Assembly: GCA_950097015.1 (NCBI GenBank)
Contig: CATNEN010000002.1
Location: 6,279,501-6,343,500 of the forward strand
Origin: Macrostomum hystrix
Lineage: Eukaryota > Platyhelminthes > Macrostomidae
Length of the DNA stretch: 64,000 bases
Direction: 5' to 3'
Position numbers and translations under genes: made by a program. Shown piece by piece: positions 34,375-46,700 of the stretch (positions within the stretch are counted from its first letter, which is position 1; every line of letters starts with the position of its first letter). The notes beneath the pieces are model-generated. The model did no database searches and was not told the DNA's origin. It saw only the letters and a list, made by a program, of their open reading frames with translations.

Positions 34375-34840
34375 AATGGTGGCTGCGCAAAACTGCTCTA
34401 GCTGACTAAACCTAATGGCTCCGAAACCTGCGAGCTTCCTTAAAAATGAAACCCGATATCCACACACTTTACTAGTCTCTATTGCATGGGTGTTCACTGT
34501 TCCCTTTGAGTTTATGTGAAACCCAGATACTTAGTGCTGAGCTCATCGGATCTATGGATGAGAATAACATAGGACAGAGGGGCAGCCAATTGTCTCACCC
34601 CCGATAGAAATGCAATGCCCCTCTGTGGCGAACCCCTCTGAAACTGCAATTTGGCTCCAGAGTACATGCCCTTGTACATGCCCTTGTACATGCCCTTGTA
34701 CATGACCCTGATCATTTCGGGGGTCACACCAAGCCCATTAAGCCGTTCAAATAGTGTGGTGTGATCCACCATGTCAAAAGCACTTTTAAGATCGAAGAAG
34801 ACCAGATAAAAGGGTTTCTTAAGCACTTTTTGCTGTGGAT
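34375..34840 (-). pseudogene. LINE reverse transcriptase fragment with internal deletion (unit 2)
   Basis: Counterpart of 7713-8176 with the same YCDD-removing deletion and the same MYKG duplication, so both predate the unit duplication. A further conserved stretch, LRKLAGFGAIRFSQLEQFC, aligns with LRKLASHGAVRYNQLMLYC of the LINE at 48566-52197. Confidence 0.85.
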
Positions 34841-35396
34841 GAGGTGGCTGTGTGATCCCAGCAGTAGATATTGGAGAGTTCGGTACCCGATTCACATTGT
34901 CGTGTTATTTTGAGTAACTCTGAGAATCACTCAGCAGCTTCTGAAAGGAAACTCAGATATTTGAGACTCTAGGAGCATTGCGTGCAAGGCATAAGAATAA
35001 GAATTTTGCCGTGCAGGTGAGCCAAGTTTAACGCTAAAACTTCTCATACAAAAAATTCATTTGCTTTAGTCTCCACTTGAGCACTAACAAGATTGAATCG
35101 CATGAAATTTCTGACAGCTTGTCACCCTTAAAAAGTTCGAAAAGCTACAAAAGTACCCCTCTTTACAAAAGTAAATAAGCCGTCTTAGGAATCCAAAAAC
35201 TGTTTATTCAGCTGTTTTGTGAGCTCACACCCTCGACCTCTGTCTTCTCGAGTTCATCGGCTCTTCTGTCGAAGGTTCTTTCCACACTGGCGAAGTCTAA
35301 TTCTTAACCAAGTCACTCCCTCACTAGTATTGCACAATGTATCCTATGCGATTTTATGGTAAGGCACAAAGAGCATTGTGAAGCCCAGATGCATTC
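34841..35396. other. Unit 2-specific stretch, no gene seen
   Basis: About 550 bp absent from unit 1 (junction near 8190). No ORF of note, no terminal repeats and no known family seen. It is likely to have been deleted from unit 1. Confidence 0.5.
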
Positions 35397-35619
35397 CGCA
35401 AATATTATTTTATTTAAGAAAGACCGCTTCTTCTAGCTCGTATTAATTGCTCCTAAATCAAAATGACAGTTCGTGACGAGCTAATTCAAAAGGAAATTAA
35501 ATGCTCCCGAAAGAGCAATACTCGTAAATAGCCTGCAACGCACCTCTTCATACTCAAAGGCAACTGCCGAATTCTGAGCACAATTTTCGTTCCAGCTGCT
35601 CAACTTTGTCTGCCTCTGT

Positions 35620-36289
35620 ATGGCCTGCTCTCCGTTGCTGCTGCTTCTCATCGTCGCTGCTGTCAGCTTAGGTATCATGGTTCACCTGTGCTCACTGCTC
35701 ATATCCTCCTCACGAGTGTAGGTCAGTTCAATGCGACCGGAATGCTCATTTCAGACTGCAGCCAAGCCATCATCTGCTTCTCCCGCAATGGAACCTCCCT
35801 CATTGACAATGGGACGGCTGTGCCTTGTGTGCCTTGTGCCGATGGGGAAACTGCAGTGCTCTGTGTGCAATATTTGTAACCGCATGAGTTCTGTTGCAAC
35901 GACAAAAGCTCCGTAGTAATCACTGAAGCTCTGCTGTAAGTTCAGACGCCAGGTAGCAATCGATTCAAAGCCATTTTTACTTAGGTTTGCCATAATAATA
36001 CTTCGCTGCCATTTTCAGTTTCACTATGCGGGCTGTACCAATAATAGCCAATGTCTGACAGCAGGTGCTCGTTGCTACCTGTGCGCCACTGACTACTGCA
36101 ACTCCATGACGCCTCCATCCATCAGCTTTTAAAAAATATTTTTATGGTCTGAAGTAACCATGGTCAAGAATAGGATTCTTAGGCAGTCTTCCACGTGCGT
36201 ATGGCATTTAGTGAACTGACAAAACGGCTACAATTCAAAACACAGGCTTCTGCTGACTGCGGCCCGTGCAACGCTACGGCGAATCCTTG
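35620..36289 (+). pseudogene. Short broken LU paralog (signal peptide plus one LU domain), unit 2
   Basis: Exon 1 35620-35671, exon 2 from 35755 to TAA 35877-35879, exon 3 36019-36132 (TAA), exon 5-like start at 36246. It carries the same premature stops as unit 1, so the lesions are older than the unit duplication. In the exon 5-like part the domain cysteine is kept but the preceding Gly is Asp (ASADCGPC). Confidence 0.65.
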
Positions 36290-37426
36290 GTCCATGCCAA
36301 GGTGTCACCCTGGCTCACAGGTGCTACAATGGGGTGGTCCATGCCAAGGTGTCATCCTGGCTCACAGGTGCTGCAATGGGGTGGTCCATGCCAAGGTGTC
36401 ATCCTGGCTCACAGGTGCTGCAATGGGGTGGTCCATGCCAAGGTGTCATCCTGGCTCACAGGTGCTGCAGTGGGTAGTCCATGCCAAGGTGTCATCCTGG
36501 CTCACAGGTGCTGCAGTGGGGTGGTCCATGCCAAGGTGTCATCCTGGCTCACAGGTGCTGCAATGGGGTGGTCCATGCCAAGGTGTCATCCAGGCTCACA
36601 GGTGCTGCAGTGGGGTAGTCCATGCCAAGGTGTCATCCTGGCTCACAGGTGCTGCAGTGGGGTAGTCCATGCCAAGGTGTCATCCTGGCTCACAGGTGCT
36701 GCAATGGGGTGGTCCATGCCAAGGTGTCATCCAGGCTCACAGGTGCTGCAGTGGGGTGGTCCATGCCAAGGTGTCATCCTGGCTCACAGGTGCTGCAGTG
36801 GGGTGGTCCATGCCAAGGTGTCATGCTGGCTCACAGGTGCTACAGTGGGGTGGTCCATGCCAAGGTGTCATGCTGGCTCACAGGTGCTGCAGTGGGTAGT
36901 CCATGCCAAGGTTTCATCCTGGCTCACAGGTGCTGCAGTGGGGTGGTCCATGCCAAGGTGTCATCCTGGCTCACAGGTGCTGCAGTGGGTAGTCCATGCC
37001 AAGGTGTCACCCTGGCTCACAGGTGCTGCAGTGGGGTAGTCCATGCCAAGGTGTCATCCTGGCTCACAGGTGCTGCAGTAGGGTAGTCCATGCCAAGGTG
37101 TCATGCTGGCTCACAGGTGCTGCAGTGGGGTAGTCCATGCCAAGGTGTCATCCTGGCTCACAGGTGCTGCAGTGGGTAGTCCATGCCAAGGTGTCACCCT
37201 GGCTCACAGGTGCTGCAGTGGGGTGGTCCATGCCAAGGTGTCATCCTGGCTCACAGGTGCTACAATGGGGTGGTCCATGCCAAGGTGTCATCCTGGCTCA
37301 CAGGTGCTGCAGAGGGGTGGTCCATGCCAAGGTGTCATCCTGGCTCACAGGTGCTGCAGTGGGGTGGTCCATGCCAAGGTGTCATCCTGGCTCACAGGTG
37401 CTACAGTGGGGTGGTCCATGCCGAGG
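36290..37426 (+). repeat. 47-bp VNTR (unit 2)
   Basis: About 24 units, some of them 46 bp (CAGTGGGTAGTCC variants), so unit length is not strictly kept. It has the same flanks as unit 1. Confidence 0.94.
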
Positions 37427-38400
37427 CAGTCAATACTGTTCGCTTCAATTCAGCCCCATGTCCACGGCTGAAGAGGCTGAATTATATTCAATTTCGCTAA
37501 GCATTCGCCACAGAGTTTTTAGCTCAGTTGCCTTGACACTACTTTAAGCGGTGCAGCGTAAATATGCACGGAAAAAAATAATAAACCAATCTAAAAAGTG
37601 AGGTAAATAGAACATATTTCACTAAAGACATCCCTTTAAGTCCCTTAAAGTTGTCAGTTAGTTGGCAAAGTGTCTGAAACACTCGCTGAAGGCCAGTGCT
37701 GGTTGTTTATGTCATCAACAGGTGCTGTTTTAATATTTTGAAATAAAAATGCAAAAAGCACGATGTTGGCCTTATTACGAGGATAAAAAGCGAAATCAAA
37801 GTTATTGGAGAATGAGAAAGCGAGGAAAATAACGATTACACAAAAATATACTTAATTTGCATTTTAGGTCGCGCCTACAGTGCATACTCGAACTGCAACA
37901 CTGGTCTGAGGATTCAGTTGCAGTCTCTCTGTGTCATCTCTATTTTAAAACTCGCAGGTGTTTCTGCTGCGTCTCTATTGTCTTGCACCATTAAGCCCTC
38001 AAGTGTAAGACATTCAAAAGTAGCTTTTCTATTTTTATCCTTGCCTTGCGTCTCTAAAATGCCTAAAAATCTAAAATTGAAAGTTATCAAAGTTGGCCAA
38101 GTTTCCTTTGAACATTCGCTGCAAGGACCACTATAGTAGTCAGTAGTCTACTTTAGTCCTTGATTCGCTACAAGCCAGTGCAGGTTGTTTAGCTTATCAT
38201 TATTAGCGTTAATGTCTCTCTCTGAGCATACTCACTGTGAGATTGTCAAGCCAAGGACCACTATACTACAACCACTGGGTCATGATTCCATGAAGCACAG
38301 CAAGCTAGAAACGACATGCTATTGAAACTTTCTGGAAAACAGTCGAGCCCTGCCAAGCCGATTGCAAGCGACTATCCTCTTGCCGCGAACTTTTAACTGT
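37427..38400. other. Spacer between VNTRs, unit 2, no gene seen
   Basis: Counterpart of 9631-10635. Nothing recognised. Confidence 0.5.
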
Positions 38401-39755
38401 AATTTATCCCACAGGTACAGACTTTCATTCATCCCACAGTTACAGACTTTCATTCATCCCACAGGTACAGACTTTCATTCATCCCACAGGTACAGACTTT
38501 CATTCATCCCACAGTTACAGACTTTCATTCATCCCACAGGTACAGACTTTCATTCATCCCACAGGTACAGACTTTCATTCATCCCACAGGTACAGACTTT
38601 CATTTATCTTACAGGTACAGACTTTCATTCATCCCACAGGTACAGACTTTCATTTATCCCACAGTTACAGACTTTCATTTATCTTACAGGTACAGACTTT
38701 CATTCATCCCACAGGTACAGACGTTCATTTATTCCACAGGTATAGACTTTCATTCATCCCACAGGTACAGACTTTCATTTATCCCACAGGTACAGACTTT
38801 CATTCATCCCACAGGTACAGACTTTCATTTATCCCACAGTTACAGACTTTCATTTATCTTACAGGTACAGACTTTCATTCATCCCACAGGTACAGACGTT
38901 CATTTATTCCACAGGTACAGACTTTCATTCATCCCACAGGCACAGACTTTCATTCATCCCACAGGTACAGACTTTCATTCATCCCACAGTTACAGACTTT
39001 CATTCATCCCACAGTTACAGACTTTCATTCATCCCACAGGTACAGACTTTCATTCATCCCACAGGTACAGACTTTCATTCATCCCACAGGTACAGACTTT
39101 CATTTATCCCACAGTTACAGACTTTCATTTATCTTACAGGTACAGACTTTCATTCATCCCACAGGTACAGACGTTCATTTATTCCACAGGTATAGACTTT
39201 CATTCATCCCACAGGTACAGACTTTCATTTATCTTACAGGTACAGACTTTCATTCATCCCACAGGTACAGACTTTCATTTATCCCACATGTACAGACTTT
39301 CATTTATCCCACAGGTACAGACTTTCATTTATCCCACAGGTACAGACTTTCATTTATTCCACATGTACAGACTTTCATTCATCCCACAGGTACAGACTTT
39401 CATTCATCCCACAGGTACAGACTTTCATTCATCCCACAGGTACAGACTTTCATTTATTCCACAGGTACAGACTTTCATTTATCCCACAGGTACAGACTTT
39501 CATTCATCCCACAGGTACAGACTTTCATTTATCCCACAGGTACAGACTTTCATTTAATCCACAGGTACAGACTTTCATTTATCCCACATGTACAGACTTT
39601 CATTTATCCCACAGGTACAGACTTTCATTCATCCCACAGGTACAGACTTTCATTTATCCCACAGGTACAGACTTTCATTTAATCCACAGGTACAGACTTT
39701 CATTTATCCCACATGTACAGACTTTCATTTATCCCACAGGTACAGCCTTTGATTT
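38401..39755 (+). repeat. 25-bp ACAGGTACAG VNTR (unit 2)
   Basis: About 54 units, uninterrupted here, with variants CACAGTTACAG and ATCTTACAGG recurring in blocks. Uninterrupted state of the array that the LINE entered in unit 1. Confidence 0.95.
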
Positions 39756-40560
39756 AAGAATACCAAAACACAAAAGCATGTCATAAATTTCTGCTCACGA
39801 ATATTTTTGGCATTTCGTGCACTTTGTCGAGTCTTGAGTCCGTTATAGAAGTGACGATGTGGTCTCAAAATATCTGGCCCAGCAGACCCTCAAAGCCCAG
39901 GTAAAAACGTCATTCGAGTCTTTAATAAGGCACCTCCAGAAATGCCACACTTGCGGCAGAAGCGGAAAATGCCTTTGCTTGCCCTGGAGAATTGAGCAGG
40001 ATGGCTTTTGTGAGAACACCAGACCCCAGCCAGAGCACAAGCTGGCAGAGTGCTCAGGACTGACGCTTGCCAGTTGGAAACGACAAGGGTGGCTGGGGTG
40101 CTAGGTGGCTGGGGTGCAGAGGTTGCTGTCACTGCGCATTGTCTACCTTCACTCCGTGTCATCTCACAATGCTCACCTACTTTCGGAGAAACAGCAAAGA
40201 CTCATTGAGACAATGGCTATTTGAACTGTAGTGGGTTTCGACTGAGAATAACTGCTATTGAGCACTGCTTAGGAGTTTGAGCAGTCACAATAGAAGGGCC
40301 TGAGCCATTGTCTTTGCCGGCAGGCTCAGCTATGCGACTCAGAAGATCGCCGCAGGCCCCGCTCTGAAAATGACAATCGGCACAACGGCAATGAGTCTCA
40401 GCCAAAAACTCAAAGCCAGCAGTCACTGTCCAGCTCTCTCAAAATCTTGGCCTCATAAACTGTACTTTTGTTTCTTTCGGTTTGCATTTTCTGGTACGAA
40501 AGAAGGATACTTCGTCAGGTCTATTTTTGCTCGCAATGACAGCTGTTGTACCTAATTAAA
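39756..40560. other. Upstream region of copy 3, no gene seen
   Basis: Counterpart of 18171-18982 with few substitutions. No gene recognised. Confidence 0.5.
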
Positions 40561-40641
40561 GTGAAGGATTATTGCGAATGGCGTCATTTTCACCTGGTTG
40601 CCAAGGAGACAGGATGCTGTGGCGCACAGCTCCGCGCGAGC

Positions 40642-40648
40642 ATTTAAA
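40642..40648 (+). promoter_or_regulatory. TATA-like element of LU gene copy 3
   Basis: Same motif and surroundings as at 19064-19070, again about 82 bp before the ATG. Confidence 0.45.
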
Positions 40649-40729
40649 GAGAGCCTCGAGCGGTGCTGTGAGATTTCTCAAGCCAGCTGCTCAACTCTCC
40701 TCACTGACTGCTCCACAGCTCGAATCTGC

Positions 40730-43700
40730 ATGGCCAGGCCTCCTCTGCTGCTGCTGCTGCTTCTCATCCTGACTGCCGTCAGCTTTGGTTAGTGCTGCAC
40801 CTGTGCTCACTGCCCTCACATGCACCTGTGCTCACTGCCCTCACATGCACCTGTGCTCACTGCCCTCACATGCACCTGTGCTCACTGCCCTCACATGCAC
40901 CTGTGCTCACTGTCCTCACATGCACCTGTGCTCACTGTCCTCACATGCACCTGTGCTCACTGTCCTCACATGCACCTGTGCTCACTGCCCTCACATGCAC
41001 CTGTGCTCACTGCCCTCACATGCACCTGTGCTCACTGTCCTCACATGCACCTGTGCTCACTGCCCTCACATGCTTTGATGATTGCAGACAGCTGTCAGGC
41101 AATCAACTGTTTTACTCGGAGCGGGACATCAACAACAGACAATGGGACGACTCTGGCATGTGGGTCAGCTACAGCGTGCTTCTCAAGCACATACAATGGG
41201 GTAAGTCTGAAGTTTCTCCTGATTTGTTTTCGACAAATTGTTTTGAAGTGGACCTTGAAGTGAAAGTATCTTTGAATTATTGCGAGTCTCATATTTAACG
41301 CAGAGGAAGTTAAAAAGAAGAAAAAACAATTTCATTGATGCATGGCTACCTAAGCCTCAGGGCAGCTGTCCTTGAGAATAGATATCTCTGAAATACTTTC
41401 CTTGGGCTTCCGTGGTATCCCACTTGTGTCACCAAGCAGTCTATTTTATCTTATGCAGTTTGAAACGCAAAACTAACAGTTTTTCTGAGATTTTTTTGCT
41501 ATTTAAAGGGGCAGTGCTATACCTGTTCCAACTGCACTTTGATAAAAAGTGGACCTCGTTTTCAACTTCTATTTGGCACCTGCTGTAAAATATTTTCTCA
41601 TAGAAATTCTCGGTCTCACATTTCACAATGTTTCACAAGCTCATGTTTTCCTGGTCCAAAAGAGGAAAGAGTGTCTCAACTCAGGCTTGCAGATTTCTTG
41701 CTCATATTTTTCGGCTGAAAAAATATCATTAAAATGATAATATAAGTAGTTATAATAGAAATAGCCAAATGAGCGCATGACTCATCATTCCAGCTAAGAT
41801 TTGCGGGCTGCACCAGCAATGGCCAGTGCGGCAGTTCAGGCCCGGACTGCTACGTGTGCAGCACGGACTACTGCAACAGCGTGACCCCCTCCTCCATCAG
41901 CTGCTTCTACCGCTCAGGATCTTCCAGCAGCACCGACAATGGAACTGTGGTCGCCTGCCACTCCGGGGTCTCAGCCTGTTACTTCTACATGGGATGGGTG
42001 AGTTGAGCTGAGAAGCTAAACTAAATTAGCTCTTGAAAAGGTGTGCGCGTTTCTGCAGTGCAGTTCACTTTTTGAACTTTTTAAAACTTTTATTTAAATG
42101 CAACGTGTCGATAATATTATTTTAAATTAACTTTTTTCTACATCTCAATATAAAGAATGTTTTTTTCATTGGGAGCAAAGTCCTTGTTTGTCAGCTGATT
42201 TAATTGCTAATGCTGCTGTGTACTTCAAGCGAGTGTCGATTTTGAGCTGACAGTCAATGACTTGCTGAACTCGCTCCTCGGGACCTTACTGAAGGATTAA
42301 TTGAACAGCTGGGAGCGGCTGGCGAAGCGGAGGTGGTGGGTGAGGAATGAGCCCAGCGCTCAAGGTGAAGAATGGGATGTGGGAATTTCGGTATTTACAG
42401 CGCTTTTGAAACCAAGACTACAATCAGGACTGCAGTCTTAGTTTTATCTTTTTACAAGGTTAGTTGTCTCTGCCATTGGCAGAACTGGCATTAAAAATAG
42501 AAATTTCTTGACAGTAGATCGACCCGTGCCTTTGACATTGTAGGGATCAACTGGCAGCTATGCCGGCTGTGGCAACATCATCACCTATGAGAAAGTTCAG
42601 CTGTTCACCTGCAACTCCAGCCTGTGCAACTCCCGAACACCGTCAGCCATCAGCTGCTATGTGGCATCAAGATCTCTTGGTTCCACCAACAACGGATCTG
42701 CAGTGCCCTGTCCTACTGGAATAAAGACATGCCATGTCTTCAGTGACACCTACCCCTTCTCTACGGTAATTCTCCCGCCGGGGTGATCTAAATCTACAAC
42801 ATGGCTTCTATCATTTAGAATAAGAAAAAAGTAAGCAAGACACCACATAAGCCTGGAAGAGGCAAGAAGAATGAGCATAGCAGAGGCAAGAAGAATGAGC
42901 ATGGCAGAGGCAAGAAGAATGAGCATGGCAGAGGCAAGAAGAGTGAGCATAGCAGAGGCAAGAAGAATGAGCATAGCAGGGACAAGAAGAATGAGCATGG
43001 CAGGGACAAGAAGAATGAGCATGGCAGAGGCAAGAAGAATGAGCATAGCAGAGGCAAGAAGAATGAGCATGGCAGAGGCAAGAAGAATGAGCATAGCAGA
43101 GGCAAGAAGAATGAGCATAGCAGAGGCAAGAAGAATGAGCATGGCAGAGGCAAGAAGAATGAGCATAGCAGAGGCAAGAAGAATGAGCATAGCAGGGACA
43201 AGAAGAATGAGCATGGCAGGGACAAGAAGAATGAGCATGGCAGAGGCAAGAAGAATGAGCATAGCAGAGGCAAGAAGAATGAGCATAGCAGAGGCAAGAA
43301 GAATGAGCATAGCAGAGGCAAGAAGAATGAGCATAGCAGAGGCAAGAAGAATGAGCATGGCAGAGGCAAGAAGAATGAGCATAGCAGAGGCAAGAAGAAT
43401 GAGCATAGCAGGGACAAGAAGAATGAGCATGGCAGGGACAAGAAGAATGAGCATGGCAGAGGCAAGAAGAATGAGCATAGCAGAGGCAAGAAGAATGAGC
43501 ATAGCAGAGGCAAGAAGAATGAGCATAGCAGAGGCAAGAAGAATGAGCATAGCAGAGGCAAGAAGAATGAGCATGGCAGAGGCAAGAAGAATGAGCATAG
43601 CAGAGGCAAGAAGAATGAGCATAGCAGAGGCAAGAAGAATGAGCATAGCAGAGGCAAGAAGAATGAGCATGGCAGAGGCAAGAAGAATGAGCATAGCAGA

Positions 43701-46700
43701 GGCAAGAAGAATGAGCATAGCAGAGGCAAGAAGAATGAGCATAGCAGAGGCAAGAAGAATGAGCATGGCAGGGACAAGAAGAATGAGCATAGCAGAGGCA
43801 AGAAGAATGAGCATGGCAGAGGCAAGAAGAATGAGCATAGCAGAGGCAAGAAGAATGAGCATAGCAGAGGCAAGAAGAATGAGCATGGCAGAGGCAAGAA
43901 GAATGAGCATAGCAGAGGCAAGAAGAATGAGCATAGCAGGGACAAGAAGAATGAGCATGGCAGGGACAAGAAGAATGAGCATGGCAGAGGCAAGAAGAAT
44001 GAGCATGGCAGGGACAAGAAGAATGAGCATGGCAGGGACAAGAAGAATGAGCATGGCAGGGACAAGAAGAATGAGCATAGCAGAGGCAAGAAGAATGAGC
44101 ATGGCAGAGGCAAGAAGAATGAGCATAGCAGAGGCAAGAAGAATGAGCATAGCAGAGGCAAGAAGAATGAGCATGGCAGGGACAAGAAGAATGAGCATGG
44201 CAGGGACAAGAAGAATGAGCATGGCAGAGGCAAGAAGAATGAGCATAGCAGAGGCAAGAAGAATGAGCATAGCAGAGGCAAGAAGAATGAGCATGGCAGG
44301 GACAAGAAGAATGAGCATGGCAGGGACAAGAAGAATGAGCATGGCAGAGGCAAGAAGAATGAGCATGGCAGGGACAAGAAGAATGAGCATGGAAGAGGCA
44401 AGAAGAATGAGCATGGCAGGGACAAGAAGAATGAGCATGGAAGAGGCAAGAAGAATGAGCATGGCAGAGGCAAGAAGAATGAGCATGGCAGAGGCAAGAA
44501 GAATGAGCATGGCAGAGGCAAGAAGAATGAGCATGGCAGAGGCAAGAAGAATGAGCATGGAAGAGGCAAGAAGAATGAGCATGGCAGAGGCAAGAAGAAT
44601 GAGCATGGCAGAGGCAAGAAGATTGAGCATGGCAGAGGCAAGAAGAATGAGCATGGCAGAGGCAAGAAGATTGAGCATGGCAGAGGCAAGAAGAATGAGC
44701 ATGGCAGAGGCAAGAAGAATGAGCATGGCAGAGGCAAGAAGAATGAGCATGGCTTCGAGTTAAGAAATAAATTCTGCTGTGGGTAACTAATCGGGTTCAA
44801 CTGGGAATCATGAAAACCGAATGAAAAAGGAATGGAACAGCACCTGAGATCAGTGGCAGAACTCGGTGTGACAGAGCTCAGATAAAACCAAAATGCAAAG
44901 CAAATGAGCCGTGGATTGCCCCACTCTTCTTCAGTTCGGCTCCGGCTACTATTCTGCTGGCTGCGGCTCCTGCAACTCCACCGCGAATCCAACATGCGTG
45001 ACCTGCAGCTCTGACCTGTGCAACTCAGCGACTCCTTCAGCCATCAGCTGCTATAGAAGAATACTAAATTTTTGGAGTGCGACCAACAATGGACAGACCG
45101 AAACTTGTCAGCATGGAATTAGCACCTGCTACTCGTTTGTTGCCTCCTATGGTGTAAGTTCCTATTATGAATGAGCTTTTCTGCCTACAGATTCTAAATA
45201 TGAAAAATCTGTATTAATACTACTCAATATTAGCTCATTTTCATTGTCAATACATTGACAATTTCAGGGTTGGTACAACTACTTCGGCGGTTGCGGCGCC
45301 TGCAGCCCAGACACGATTCCGTCATGTCAGACATGCACCGGTGACTACTGCAACACCATGGATACAGGAACTCTCACCTGCGCTACAAGTACAAACGGCA
45401 GCAGTATGAGCAATAACCCTGTCTCCTGTCTCAGGGGATTAAACAGCTGCTACTCACTCACCAAACCCATTGTGAGCTGCAGCTTTTACCTGTTGTCAAT
45501 ATCAGCCAGTGTGCTCCCACTGTGATCTGCTCTTGAACTCAGCCTCCAATATCGATCATTCCAGATAGTGGTGCAGGCGTACAGTTTCAGCAACCTCCTC
45601 GGTGGCTGCGGTGTCTGCACGCCGACAACAAGCGCCCTCTACGGCTGCACAATGTGCAACACCAGCAACTGCAACTCCAGGGCCCCAGCAACAACTGGCA
45701 GCGCAGCCAATCCGAGCGGAAACCCGACCAACTCGCCAAGCACAGGTACCGCAGCAGGTGGCTTCAGCTGCTACTACAGCTTCGGCCAGACTGACTTAAC
45801 CAGCACGCAGAACGTCAGCTGTCCGTCATCGAGCAGCTGCTTCGAGTACAGCTTCAGCTACGGAGTGAAGAATGTGAGCCAACGAGAGAATTTTTTTATC
45901 TATAGTATGGGGAGCTTTGAAAGGCCAAATCTGTTTATCAGTCGCACTAATTCAAACGACTAAAACGAACTGTACAACCCAATTTAACAATACTAATTAA
46001 AAACCTACAGTTCTACTGCCTAACCTGCTCAATCACATCAGCTCCATCCTCTCACCTGCAGTTCTACATCTCAGCCTGCTCAATCACATCAGCTCCATCC
46101 TCTCACCTGCAGTTCTACATCTCAGCCTGCTCAATCACATCAGCTCCATCCTCTCACCTGCAGTTCTACTTCTCAGGCTGCTCAATCACATCAGCTCCAC
46201 CCTCTCACCTGCAGTTCTACTTCTCAGCCTGCTCACTCACATCAGCTCCATCCTCTCACCTGCAGTTCTACTTCTCAGCCTGCTCAATCACATCAGCTCC
46301 ATCCTCTCACCTGCAGTTCTACTTCTCAGCCTGCTCAATCACATCAGCTCCATCCTCTCACCTGCAGTTCTACTTCTCAGCCTGCTCAATCACATCAGCT
46401 CCATCCTCTCACCTGCAGTTCTACTTCTCAGCCTGCTCAATCACATCAGCTCCATCCTCTCACCTGCAGTTCTACTTCTCAGCCTGCTCAATCACATCAG
46501 CTCCTACCTCTCACCTGCAGTTCTACTTCTCAGGCTGTGGCAGCTGTCCCTTCAGCAGCGGCACCGACTGTCGCACCTGCAGCTCGAGCTTGTGCAACTC
46601 ACCTCGGAGAAAGTCCGGCACGAGATGCTACTTCAGCTTCGGTGACAGTGCGCAGAGCAAATCCGTGGTCGACTGTCCGTCATCCAGCAGCTGCTTCAGC

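Noticed and set aside
42750-44995. Minus-strand frames of over 600 codons resembling membrane proteins (LLASAMLI or SFFLPLPC repeats) and a plus-strand MSMAEARR frame
   Set aside because: They are translations of the 24-bp intron 4 minisatellite; copy 1 has a single unit and an otherwise normal gene.
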